The position numbers and the translations under genes were made by a program. Positions 1-9,274 of a DNA stretch of 64,000 nt are shown piece by piece; positions within the stretch are counted from its first letter, which is position 1; every line of letters starts with the position of its first letter. The notes under the pieces are model-generated. The model made no database searches. It was not told where the DNA came from and saw nothing but the letters and a program-made list of their open reading frames with translations. This DNA is from Paenibacillus endoradicis (GTDB taxonomy: Bacteria > Bacillota > Bacilli > Paenibacillales > Paenibacillaceae): NCBI RefSeq assembly GCF_024721975.1, contig NZ_JANQBB010000005.1, positions 310,001 to 374,000 of the forward strand. Direction: 5' to 3'.

Positions 1-129
1 TTTTTTTTGAGAAATGACTTTACGGTTGTTGAAAAAGAGATTTTTCCTGAGAAAGTGTGGACAGATTGTATTAGCTGTCCAAAACGTCATGCATGCGATG
101 AAATCGCAGTTATGAAAAAAATCCTATAA
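1..129 (+). CDS. C-terminal fragment of an unidentified protein (gene runs off the left edge)
   Basis: An open frame enters at base 1 and stops at TAA 127-129, giving the last 42 residues of a protein. The tail holds a compact cysteine cluster, CISCPKRHAC, followed by a short basic end MKKIL. Such a C-x2-C-x5-C pattern could bind metal, but the family is not recognised. In related genomes hemW often lies just before hrcA; this tail does not look like a HemW C-terminus. It is followed by an inverted repeat that would serve as its terminator. Confidence 0.5.
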   Translation, partial: FFLRNDFTVVEKEIFPEKVWTDCISCPKRHACDEIAVMKKIL

Positions 130-140
130 ATTATTAATAT

Positions 141-186
141 AAATACCAAATCGACTTGACAATAATCAGACCGATTTGGTATTTTT
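141..186 (+). terminator. Inverted repeat, probable terminator of the upstream gene
   Basis: A perfect 13-bp stem (AAATACCAAATCG at 141-153 and its complement at 172-184) with an 18-nt loop is followed by a short T run. It lies 12 bases after the upstream stop codon. The loop and right arm also contain the -35 and -10 of the hrcA promoter, so the two signals overlap. Confidence 0.6.
156..185 (+). promoter_or_regulatory. Sigma-A promoter of the hrcA operon
   Basis: TTGACA at 156-161 and TATTTT at 180-185 are separated by 18 bp. This places transcription start near 192, just before the CIRCE operator. The -35 is consensus; the -10 matches four of six positions. Confidence 0.6.
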
Positions 187-196
187 GTATTAACGA

Positions 197-223
197 TTAG
201 CACTCGGGGTTGATGAGTGCTAA
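197..223 (+). promoter_or_regulatory. CIRCE operator (HrcA binding site)
   Basis: TTAGCACTC-N9-GAGTGCTAA is a perfect match to the CIRCE inverted repeat bound by HrcA. It sits between the predicted transcription start and the hrcA start codon, so it lies in both the operator DNA and the 5' untranslated RNA. This is the classic class-I heat-shock arrangement. Confidence 0.97.
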
Positions 224-272
224 CGAAATAGATTATAATAAGTTTTACACCTTAAGAATGGAGGAATGAGAA

Positions 273-1298
273 ATGCTAACAGAACGACAAAGGTTGATTT
301 TAAAAGCGATAGTGGATGATTATATCCGATCAGCAGAACCGGTCGGATCAAGGAGCATTTCTAAGCGTGATGATATTGGTTATAGTCCAGCTACTATTCG
401 TAATGAAATGGCGGACTTAGAAGAACTTGGATTTCTTGAACAACCACATACATCTGCAGGTCGAATTCCTTCAACAAGAGGTTATCGTTACTATGTAGAT
501 CATTTAATTAATAAAACCGAGACTTCTGAAATTGATCATTCCGTCATTCGCTCATTTGTAACAGATGAGATGAATCGTATGGAACAAGTTATCCAACATG
601 CTGCACTTGTACTATCGAACTTAACCAATTACACATCTATTTTATTAGGACCTGAATTATTTACTAATTCATTACAGCATTTTGGTTTAATCCCATTAAC
701 TGATACGAGTGCCGTTGCGATAATTGTTACGAATACAGGGCATGTTGAAAATCGTACAATACAATTGCCTCAAGGATTATCCATGGACCAATTACAGCAA
801 GTGACGAATATTTTGAATGCGAAGCTTGCAGGTGTGCCACTGTTCCATTTGAAAGCAAAACTGTACGCTGAGGTAGGCCAGGAACTTGAACGCTATGTCG
901 GTCATTTTGAAGGTCTTCTTAACGTTATCGATGATGCGTTGAAACAAGGGGACGAGCATCGCGTATTTATGAGTGGTGCAACCAATATGTTGATACAACC
1001 TGAGTTCAAAGATGTTGATAAGGTTAAGACGATTCTGGATATGCTAGAGGAGACGCCTACAGTGATGAAGTTGTTTTCTGCATCTCCACAAGGGATACAA
1101 GTTCGTATTGGATCGGAAAATGATCATATAGCCATCACAGATTGCAGTATAATTACAGCAACTTATGCGCTAGATGGAAATGTGCTTGGTACGATTGGAA
1201 TTCTCGGCCCAACTCGGATGGAATATGAAAAAGTAATCCGTTACTTAGATCTAATCTCCAAAGATGTGGGTACAGCAATGAGTCGTTGGTATAAATGA
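273..1298 (+). CDS. hrcA: Heat-inducible transcription repressor HrcA
   Basis: HrcA represses the class-I heat-shock operon by binding CIRCE, and GroE normally keeps it active. The 341-residue length is normal for the family. The N-terminal winged helix (about residues 1-80) shows LTERQRLILKAIVDDYI and the typical SPATIRNEMADLEELGFLEQPHTSAGR-type sequence. A GAF-like dimerisation region follows, with GTIGILGPTRMEYEKVI near the C-terminus. A GGAGGA ribosome binding site lies at about 260. It is first in the hrcA-grpE-dnaK-dnaJ cluster, directly behind CIRCE, so it is autoregulated. Confidence 0.97.
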   Translation: MLTERQRLILKAIVDDYIRSAEPVGSRSISKRDDIGYSPATIRNEMADLEELGFLEQPHTSAGRIPSTRGYRYYVDHLINKTETSEIDHSVIRSFVTDEMNRMEQVIQHAALVLSNLTNYTSILLGPELFTNSLQHFGLIPLTDTSAVAIIVTNTGHVENRTIQLPQGLSMDQLQQVTNILNAKLAGVPLFHLKAKLYAEVGQELERYVGHFEGLLNVIDDALKQGDEHRVFMSGATNMLIQPEFKDVDKVKTILDMLEETPTVMKLFSASPQGIQVRIGSENDHIAITDCSIITATYALDGNVLGTIGILGPTRMEYEKVIRYLDLISKDVGTAMSRWYK

Positions 1299-1330
1299 GT
1301 AAGTTCTAACTAATTCAAGGAGGTGATAGG

Positions 1331-1918
1331 GTGAGTACTAAGAAGCAAAATAATGAATTCGTTGATACTGCGACTGAGCAGGTCGATTCAGATATGAATC
1401 ACGATGAAGTGAATGAGACTACCCAACAAGCTGCCCAAGAGCCGCAAGTTAATGAGGTGACTGAGGAAAATTCGCAAACAGTTGAATTGTTAGCACAATT
1501 AGACGAGGCACAGCAAAAATTACTTAGAGTTCAAGCAGACTTTGATAATTTCCGTCGTAGAACTCAGAAAGAAAAAGAAGAGCTTGCGAAATATGCATCA
1601 GCTAAACTAGTCGAAAATCTACTTCCAACTGTTGATAATTTTGATCGTGCTATCGCAGCTTCAGCTGCTAATCAAGACTATGACGCATTGGCAAAAGGTG
1701 TAGACATGATCTTCCGTCTACTTATGAGTACGGTGGAAGCTGAAGGTTTAATAACGATGGATACGATTGGTCAACCATTCAATCCTGAATATCATCAAGC
1801 GGTTATGACTGTTGAAACTGATGAATATGAAGAAGGTATTATCGTTGAGGAACTTCAAAAAGGTTACTTGATTAAGGATAAAGTAATAAGACCAGCGATG
1901 GTTAAAGTTAGTGGCTAA
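1331..1918 (+). CDS. grpE: Nucleotide exchange factor GrpE
   Basis: GrpE releases ADP from DnaK in the cytoplasmic chaperone cycle. The protein has 195 residues with an acidic, Gln/Glu-rich disordered N-terminus (about 1-50), a long coiled-coil helix containing RVQADFDNFRRR, and a C-terminal beta-wing with the family motif near GYLIKDKVIRPAMVKVS. It starts at GTG after AGGAGGTGATAGG. It lies 32 bp after hrcA. A 401-bp gap filled by a repeat and a leader separates it from dnaK, which is unusually long for this operon. Confidence 0.97.
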   Translation: MSTKKQNNEFVDTATEQVDSDMNHDEVNETTQQAAQEPQVNEVTEENSQTVELLAQLDEAQQKLLRVQADFDNFRRRTQKEKEELAKYASAKLVENLLPTVDNFDRAIAASAANQDYDALAKGVDMIFRLLMSTVEAEGLITMDTIGQPFNPEYHQAVMTVETDEYEEGIIVEELQKGYLIKDKVIRPAMVKVSG

Positions 1919-1929
1919 CAGTAGATGTA

Positions 1930-2101
1930 GTTCAAAAAGCGGACTTTGATAACGAAGATTAGGCTAACGTAGCATATTCGACATCGAATATGAAGCGAAC
2001 TTGGAAAGTGCGGTTCGCGTGTACCAAAAACGTACACTTGCGCTTCCGCCTTTCTCAAGTAGCGCTTCATCTTCTCGATTCTGAAAGCCCGCTTTTTGAA
2101 C
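1930..2101 (+). repeat. Dispersed repeat family R, copy 1 (orientation A, no 40-bp module)
   Basis: The element starts with GTTCAAAAAGCGGACTTTGA and ends with the near-inverse GAAAGCCCGCTTTTTGAAC. Inside are CGACATCGAATATGAAGCGA and a hairpin GTGTAC-CAAAAAC-GTACAC. It fills the first half of the grpE-dnaK gap. The same sequence recurs in at least seven other intergenic spaces of this window. No coding capacity is convincing. Confidence 0.9.
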
Positions 2102-2113
2102 CTCTATTTTAAG

Positions 2114-2137
2114 GGTAGTTCAAAAAGCAAACCTGAA
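2114..2137 (+). repeat. Family R terminal fragment
   Basis: GGTAGTTCAAAAAGC repeats the left terminus of family R a few bases after copy 1 ends, then the similarity is lost. It looks like the remnant of a second, truncated element. Confidence 0.55.
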
Positions 2138-2165
2138 CACCTATAGAAACAATGCTTCAAAAACA

Positions 2166-4155
<1,990 letters not shown>

Positions 4156-4167
4156 TATGTAACGGGT

Positions 4168-4209
4168 GAGAGGTCAAAGACAGGCTACCCCTGCCTTTGA
4201 CCTCTTTTT
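4168..4209 (+). terminator. Rho-independent terminator after dnaK
   Basis: GAGGTCAAAGACAGG and CCTGCCTTTGACCTC form a 15-position stem with a single mismatch and a five-base loop, followed by TTTTT. It lies 12 bases past the dnaK stop, so dnaJ transcription must come from read-through or an internal promoter. Confidence 0.9.
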
Positions 4210-4222
4210 ACCTGTGATCACG

Positions 4223-4438
4223 GTGTTACCTATTATCACGAAGATTAGGCTAGCGTAGCTTCTTCGGCGGCGAAGATGCCATTCATCGTTTGTTCCGGTG
4301 CTCATGTACCAATAACGTACATTCCGCTCCTCACTGCTCTAGCTTCATAGCATCTTCTTCGTGCTGACAGGTAACGATGTTACCTTGTGCTCCTAGCTTG
4401 ATGGCAATTTCTTTGTACTGACAAATAACAATATTGCA
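4223..4438 (+). repeat. Divergent relative of family R in the dnaK-dnaJ gap
   Basis: The core (ACGAAGATTAGGCTAGCGTAGC, then GTGCTCATGTACCAATAACGTACA) resembles family R copies 1 and 7. The ends differ: GTTACCTATTATCACGAAG on the left and its near-inverse CTTCGTGCTGACAGGTAAC on the right (to about 4374). The right-hand end from 4341 is repeated in decayed form from 4395 (AGCTTGATGGCAATTTCTTT), at a 54-bp offset. The 317-bp gap holds nothing else apart from the terminator and the dnaJ ribosome binding site. Confidence 0.65.
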
Positions 4439-4472
4439 CTTATATTAATAAAATAGATGGAGGTGAGATCAA

Positions 4473-5603
4473 TTGGCAAATAAACGTGATTATTATGAAG
4501 TGCTAGGTGTTGGTAAAGACTCCTCGGCAGAAGATGTGAAGAAGGCGTACCGTAAATTAGCGCGTCAATATCATCCAGACGTTAATAAGGAAGCAGATGC
4601 AGAGACGAAGTTCAAAGAAGTGAAAGAAGCTTACGATGTACTAAGTGATGATAGCAAACGCGATACTTATGATCGTTTTGGTCATGTTGATCCAAACCAA
4701 GGCATGGGCGGCGCTGGTGGCGCTGACTTCGGAGGCGGTTTTGGAGATATATTTGATATGTTCTTTGGTGGTGGCGGAGGTAGACAACGTGATCCTAATG
4801 CCCCGCAACGTGGTAATGACTTACAATATACGATGACAATTGAATTCAAGGAAGCGGTATTCGGTAAAGAAACTGAAATTACGATTCCTCGAACAGAAAA
4901 TTGCGATACATGTTCTGGTTCAGGTGCGAAACCTGGAACGACACCAAAAACATGTTCAACTTGTCATGGTTCAGGACAACAAGAAGTGGTTCAGAATACA
5001 CCATTTGGTCGTATTGCTAATCGTCGTGTATGTCAAACTTGTCGTGGTACTGGTAAAATCATTCCAGAAAAATGTACAACTTGCCAAGGCGAAGGTCGCG
5101 TGAAGAAACAACGCCGTATTAAAGTTAATATTCCTGCAGGTGTTGATGAAGGCTCTCAAATTCGCATTAGTGGTGAAGGTGAGGGTGGATCAAAAGGTGG
5201 CCCAGCGGGTGATCTTTACATCGTTCTGCGCGTGAAGAGTCATGAATTCTTTGATCGTGAAGGAGATGACATCTATTGTGAAGTACCGATTAACTTCGTG
5301 CAAGCTGCATTAGGTGCTGAGATCGAAATTCCGACACTGAATGAACGTGTGAAACTGAAAATTCCAGCGGGGACACAAACAGGCACATACTTCCGCCTGA
5401 AAGGCAAAGGTGTACCTAAGCTTCGTGGGATTGGTGCTGGTGATCAACATGTGAAAGTTACTGTTGTAACGCCAACTAAGCTATCAGATGAGCAAAAGGA
5501 ATTACTTCGTCAATTCGGTGGTTCGAGTGAACCTGCTACTGTAACTGAAGAACACCATGAATCGATTTTTGATAAAATGAAAAGAGCTTTTCGTGGAGAG
5601 TAA
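4473..5603 (+). CDS. dnaJ: Co-chaperone DnaJ (Hsp40)
   Basis: DnaJ delivers substrates to DnaK and stimulates its ATPase. The protein has 376 residues: a J domain with the HPD motif (QYHPDVN, about 33-39), a Gly/Phe-rich linker (about 75-105), and four CxxCxGxG zinc motifs ([32 protein letters not shown]). Two beta-sandwich substrate domains end near [14 protein letters not shown]. Translation starts at TTG 4473, eight bases after a strong GGAGGTGA; no ATG or GTG fits as well. Confidence 0.98.
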   Translation: MANKRDYYEVLGVGKDSSAEDVKKAYRKLARQYHPDVNKEADAETKFKEVKEAYDVLSDDSKRDTYDRFGHVDPNQGMGGAGGADFGGGFGDIFDMFFGGGGGRQRDPNAPQRGNDLQYTMTIEFKEAVFGKETEITIPRTENCDTCSGSGAKPGTTPKTCSTCHGSGQQEVVQNTPFGRIANRRVCQTCRGTGKIIPEKCTTCQGEGRVKKQRRIKVNIPAGVDEGSQIRISGEGEGGSKGGPAGDLYIVLRVKSHEFFDREGDDIYCEVPINFVQAALGAEIEIPTLNERVKLKIPAGTQTGTYFRLKGKGVPKLRGIGAGDQHVKVTVVTPTKLSDEQKELLRQFGGSSEPATVTEEHHESIFDKMKRAFRGE

Positions 5604-5619
5604 TCAATCCAAATAAGGG

Positions 5620-5660
5620 AGAGGATTCTGTACCTATACGTAGGTAGAGGTCCTCTTTTT
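5620..5660 (+). terminator. Terminator of the hrcA-dnaJ cluster
   Basis: AGAGGATTCTGTACCTA and TAGGTAGAGGTCCTCT form an imperfect stem around a four-base loop, followed by a T run, 16 bases after the dnaJ stop. Confidence 0.85.
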
Positions 5661-5693
5661 GTTATTTAATACAAGATGTCTAGCCTATGGAGA

Positions 5694-5723
5694 TGAATAG
5701 TTCTCGACAGTATGTTCATACTA
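5694..5723 (+). promoter_or_regulatory. Predicted sigma-G (forespore) promoter
   Basis: TGAATA at 5694-5699 and CATACTA at 5717-5723 are separated by 17 bp. This fits the sigma-G/sigma-F consensus very closely. It lies about 80 bp upstream of a 56-codon ORF with a good ribosome binding site. Confidence 0.65.
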
Positions 5724-5801
5724 AAGTTGATGAAATAATTTGCTTCTGATGAAACTAATCAAACGGAGAAGTTTACTAGTGGATTAAGGGAGGGCATCAT
5801 T

Positions 5802-5972
5802 ATGTATAACGAGAAAAATGAAATAAAAAAGGTTAACTTCGGTGATTTACCAGTCAATTGGGATGAAGAGGAATTTGCGGAAGAATTGACGGTAGATGAT
5901 CAAGAAGACCGTCGATCATTAGATGTGAATAGTAGGGCAAGTGATACAGAGCGAAAGTCTAATAAGTTCTAG
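5802..5972 (+). CDS. Small acidic protein, possibly YfhD-like, predicted forespore gene
   Basis: A 56-residue ORF begins MYNEKNEIKK and ends ASDTERKSNKF, preceded by GGGAGGG seven to eight bases before ATG. The middle is strongly acidic (WDEEEFAEELTVDDQED). The order EFAEEL, then a charged linker, then a basic A-x-x-x-x-R tail loosely resembles the YfhD family of small Bacillales sporulation proteins, but this is from memory and unproven. The upstream sigma-G-like promoter supports expression in the forespore. It is flanked by the dnaJ terminator and an orphan membrane protein gene. Confidence 0.7.
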   Translation: MYNEKNEIKKVNFGDLPVNWDEEEFAEELTVDDQEDRRSLDVNSRASDTERKSNKF

Positions 5973-6088
5973 AAATATAACGAGCAATAAAAAGATAGGG
6001 TTCTTAGAATTATCCTCTTATGGTAGACAGTGGTAAAAGGGTTCAGATATGATGGACTTAACATTGTTAACGATAGGGGGATTTTTTA

Positions 6089-7054
6089 ATGGATAAACAG
6101 AAAGTAATCATTGTTTTATTAGTTTTGAATTTAATAGTAATGTTGTATTTCGGAAATTCTCTCGGAAAGAAAATCAATAATTACGAAGTACAAACTAATG
6201 AGATAATGAACTCCATACAAAATAATATGATCTCATTAGAAAATGGAATTATTAACGGAGTGGGTAATGAGCTGAGAGCTCAGGCTGACAAGATTGCCCG
6301 GGTTGACTATACTTTGATTGATGTTGATCCCGTGCAGAAAAAAGCACAGATCGGGATAGTGATTACCTTAAAAGAGGTATCTCCATTAGCCGAAATTTCT
6401 ATCTCCTATAGTGCTCAGGATGACGAAGAATCAAAGGAGGCAGTTCTAGTTAACCAAAGTGGGTTGATCTACGGTAGTAAGTTAGAAATGTCACTTGATC
6501 ATAATTATCGATTTGATGTATGGGAGAAAAGCGCCTCTACAGGGCAAAAAAAATTGAATGTATCCGAGCAACTGCTTCCGCTTTTTGACGATATTTATGC
6601 AAACCGTGTTACCATGAACGGCAGCGGAACTGGAATTTCACAGGATCAGCTTGATGTGGACTTTTCATTTTCTATTAAGGATTTGGGATTTACAGGAATG
6701 GAAATGGAACAGGTGCTTATGCAAATATTGAAAGACAACGAGCAGTACGATGAAATCGATGTGACAGGACAAATAGAGCAGCATGCGGGCAATTACGCTC
6801 AAATAGAAAATAAATACAAGGTTTCAATTGCTGCTGGGCAAATTGATCAATCCGTCACTTTGGAGCAATTCGCGATCGACAATGGGTATGAACCTGAACA
6901 AGGTGAGCAAGACGTTAACTTGCAATACTCATATAAGCATCACATTGTGTTAGCAAATGACTACCCGGAACTTAAACTAGATGCTGCATCAGCTAAACAA
7001 TTAAGCTTCAAATTAATCATCAAGTTCAAGGACGGGTATACTTATACAATGTAA
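6089..7054 (+). CDS. Membrane-anchored extracytoplasmic protein of unknown function
   Basis: The protein has 321 residues with one N-terminal hydrophobic segment (VIIVLLVLNLIVMLYFG, about 5-21) acting as an anchor. A short coiled coil (NEIMNSIQNNMISLENGI) follows, then a large, probably extracytoplasmic, acidic domain. That domain alternates short beta-like stretches, for example PVQKKAQIGIVITLKEV and ELKLDAASAKQLSFKLIIKF, without known catalytic motifs or cysteines. The start follows AGGGGG. It is monocistronic: a clear terminator follows directly. No family is recognised. Compared with the flanking housekeeping genes it looks like an accessory insertion between dnaJ and prmA. Confidence 0.85.
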   Translation: MDKQKVIIVLLVLNLIVMLYFGNSLGKKINNYEVQTNEIMNSIQNNMISLENGIINGVGNELRAQADKIARVDYTLIDVDPVQKKAQIGIVITLKEVSPLAEISISYSAQDDEESKEAVLVNQSGLIYGSKLEMSLDHNYRFDVWEKSASTGQKKLNVSEQLLPLFDDIYANRVTMNGSGTGISQDQLDVDFSFSIKDLGFTGMEMEQVLMQILKDNEQYDEIDVTGQIEQHAGNYAQIENKYKVSIAAGQIDQSVTLEQFAIDNGYEPEQGEQDVNLQYSYKHHIVLANDYPELKLDAASAKQLSFKLIIKFKDGYTYTM

Positions 7055-7081
7055 ACACGACACAACGATACTAATAAAACA

Positions 7082-7125
7082 GGCAGTGCAAAAGTCAGTT
7101 TCCTCGATGACTTTTGCACTGCCTT
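7082..7125 (+). terminator. Bidirectional stem-loop after the 6089 gene
   Basis: GGCAGTGCAAAAGTCA (7082-7097) and TGACTTTTGCACTGCC (7108-7123) form a perfect 16-bp stem with a 10-base loop. The T run is short, but the stem is strong. It could also serve the decayed gene on the minus strand. Confidence 0.8.
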
Positions 7126-7150
7126 AATTCATTTATTCTTCCGTATATTG

Positions 7151-7437
7151 TCAAGGCAGATGGGCTTTAACATCATACATTTGCACAGAACTACTGATGA
7201 TGTAGCTAGGCTGTTCTTGACCACGTTTTTCACGATGTCCTGCAATATGTTCAGGTGATTTCTCCCAACTTTTCCAATCCTCTGTAAACTCCTAACGAAT
7301 CAATACGACGACTTCCTCTTGTTCCTAAGAACGGCGGTTAACCATAACAGTACGATCAATGAAGCCTTTCATTTTATCGACTAATCCTTGACTACTTTTC
7401 AGTGCAATCATAATCTTTCTATAGTAACGATAATCAT
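7151..7437 (-). pseudogene. Decayed antibiotic-biosynthesis-monooxygenase / heme monooxygenase (HmoA-type) gene
   Basis: Read on the minus strand, the region begins MIIVTIERL, shifts frame, then gives LKSSQGLVDKMKGFIDRTVMVNRRS-stop-EQEEVVVLIR-stop-EFTEDWKSWEKSPEHIAGH and ends near SVQMYDVK. The order of a short beta strand, a DKMKGF-like helix, EVVVLxR, EDWxxWxxSxEH and a final YDVK strand is that of small ABM-fold heme oxygenases. At least one frameshift and two in-frame TAG codons break it. The second TAG sits where a Trp (TGG) would be expected. It is therefore called a pseudogene. Confidence 0.75.
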
Positions 7438-7492
7438 TCTCAACGACAAATAAAAAAAGCCAAGTAACTCTTTCAAGATTTCTAGCTAGCCT

Positions 7493-7521
7493 TTGTCAAT
7501 AGCATCTAGCTGTTGTACAAT
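7493..7521 (+). promoter_or_regulatory. Sigma-A promoter upstream of prmA
   Basis: TTGTCA at 7493-7498 and TACAAT at 7516-7521 are separated by 17 bp. It lies about 50 bp before the prmA start codon and likely drives prmA, the protease gene, rsmE and mtaB. Confidence 0.65.
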
Positions 7522-7572
7522 AGACATTAGGCTTAATGTAAATGTGCCGTAAAGAGATGGAGGGTATACATA

Positions 7573-8550
7573 ATGAAATGGTATGAACTTACGATTGCAA
7601 CAACAGAGGTTGCAACTGAAATGATATCGAATTTTTTGCATGAGAATGGTGCAGGTGGCGTATCGATCGAGGAGTCAGAGAATATGAACAAACCTCGTGA
7701 TACGAAGTATGGTGAATGGTATGATCGTGCACTTAATGATATTCCTGAAGGTGTTGCGATTATTAAAGGTTACTTCACCGAAGAAGTAAATATGGATCAG
7801 CTAATTGCTGACATAACACCTCGTGTAGAAGAACTTAGAGAATTTGGCATCGACCCTGGTAATGTCGAGTATACTTACGTGGAAGTTGATGACGATGATT
7901 GGGCTAATGCATGGAAAGAGTTTTTCCATCCGATTAAAATTACTGATCGTATAACTATTAAACCAACTTGGGAGCACTATGAATCATCTGAAGGTGAAAT
8001 CATTATTGAGCTTGACCCGGGAATGGCTTTCGGAACGGGTACACATCCGACGACATCACTTTGCTTGAAAACACTTGAAGCAGTCATTCAAGGCGGAGAG
8101 GAAATGATCGATGTAGGTACAGGTTCAGGAGTGCTAGCTATTGGAGCGTTGAAGCTTGGTGTGAAAAATGTATTAGCTCTTGATCTTGATCCAGTTGCCG
8201 TGTCTAGTGCGATCGAAAATATTAACTTAAACAATTTATCTAATCGTGCAGAAGTGAAACTAAGTGATCTGTTAGGCGTACTTAGAAGTAATGATGATAC
8301 AGATGGTTTAACTGTCAAACCGCCAGTAGATCTTGTTGTCGCGAATATTTTGGCAGAAATTATTATGCTATTTGTTGATGATGTATTCGAAGCGTTGAAA
8401 CCAGGTGGTACTTATATCGCTTCTGGTATTTGGAAAAACAAAGAAGAATTAGTAGAACAAGGACTAATTGCAGCAGGATTTGAAATTGCGGACAAACATC
8501 GTGATGAGGATTGGCTTGCTTTCGTTGCTCGTAAGCCACAGGTGAACTAA
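7573..8550 (+). CDS. prmA: Ribosomal protein L11 methyltransferase PrmA
   Basis: PrmA uses S-adenosylmethionine to methylate ribosomal protein L11. The protein has 325 residues: an N-terminal substrate-recognition domain (about 1-100), then a class-I methyltransferase fold with the SAM motif DVGTGSGVLAI near residue 180, the acidic LALDLDP strand, and ANILAEII at the catalytic strand. A GATGGAGGG ribosome binding site precedes ATG. The stop codon overlaps the start of the next gene (TAATG), implying coupled translation. dnaJ-prmA-rsmE-mtaB order is conserved in Bacillales. Confidence 0.97.
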   Translation: MKWYELTIATTEVATEMISNFLHENGAGGVSIEESENMNKPRDTKYGEWYDRALNDIPEGVAIIKGYFTEEVNMDQLIADITPRVEELREFGIDPGNVEYTYVEVDDDDWANAWKEFFHPIKITDRITIKPTWEHYESSEGEIIIELDPGMAFGTGTHPTTSLCLKTLEAVIQGGEEMIDVGTGSGVLAIGALKLGVKNVLALDLDPVAVSSAIENINLNNLSNRAEVKLSDLLGVLRSNDDTDGLTVKPPVDLVVANILAEIIMLFVDDVFEALKPGGTYIASGIWKNKEELVEQGLIAAGFEIADKHRDEDWLAFVARKPQVN

Positions 8551-9212
8551 TGAACTTTAGTAATTTTCCATTTGACGAACTGCCGTTTATCGTATTGGTT
8601 TTACTTATTGCATTTACTGTGCATGAGTTTGCTCATGCGTATAGTGCTTATAAATTTGGTGATGACACGGCTTATCGTGAAGGACGTGTCTCACTGAACC
8701 CAATGGTTCATTTGGATTGGTTAGGTTTTATTCTAATCATTATTGCTGGATTTGGATGGGCAAAGCCCGTACCAGTTAGGGCTAGTCGGTTTAAAAATCC
8801 TCGCGTCATGAGTGTTATAGTGTCACTAGTTGGACCACTGAGTAACTTAATTTTAGGTATTATTTCGATTATTGGATTTGTAATATTAGCTAAAACAGGG
8901 GTGCTTTATGCAGGTTCTGAAGGTGTAACGAATGCACTTATTTTGTTTTTTGGATTAATGATTCAATATAACTTCTTGTTATTCGTGTTTAACTTAATTC
9001 CATTGCCACCACTTGATGGCTATCGCATCGTAGCGGAATTCCTTCCATTACGTACACGCTACAAAGTGGAACAAAATGCTCATTGGGGTTCAATTATATT
9101 TTTGTTAATTGTATTTATTCCACCATTGAGAGCAGTTACCATTAGTCCAGTGTTACAGCTTGGGGAGAACATGAGTGCAAGTATTCTTACTTTCTTTATG
9201 TCAATTTTATAG
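8550..9212 (+). CDS. Site-2 protease family (M50) integral membrane metalloprotease
   Basis: The protein has 220 residues and about five to six membrane segments. The zinc-binding motif HEFAH (HExxH) lies in the first helix near residue 25. The third metal ligand motif, NLIPLPPLDG, lies in a later helix. It resembles the small S2P/rhomboid-like M50 group (B. subtilis YwhC type) and not the PDZ-containing RseP. The likely role is intramembrane proteolysis, with unknown substrate. ATG overlaps the prmA stop by one base. Its place between prmA and rsmE makes it part of the same transcript. Confidence 0.92.
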   Translation: MNFSNFPFDELPFIVLVLLIAFTVHEFAHAYSAYKFGDDTAYREGRVSLNPMVHLDWLGFILIIIAGFGWAKPVPVRASRFKNPRVMSVIVSLVGPLSNLILGIISIIGFVILAKTGVLYAGSEGVTNALILFFGLMIQYNFLLFVFNLIPLPPLDGYRIVAEFLPLRTRYKVEQNAHWGSIIFLLIVFIPPLRAVTISPVLQLGENMSASILTFFMSIL

Positions 9213-9274
9213 AATCAATTTAGAAGTAATTAAATTCAATAACGGCTAGTTATATTGGTTAAAGGATGAATGGA

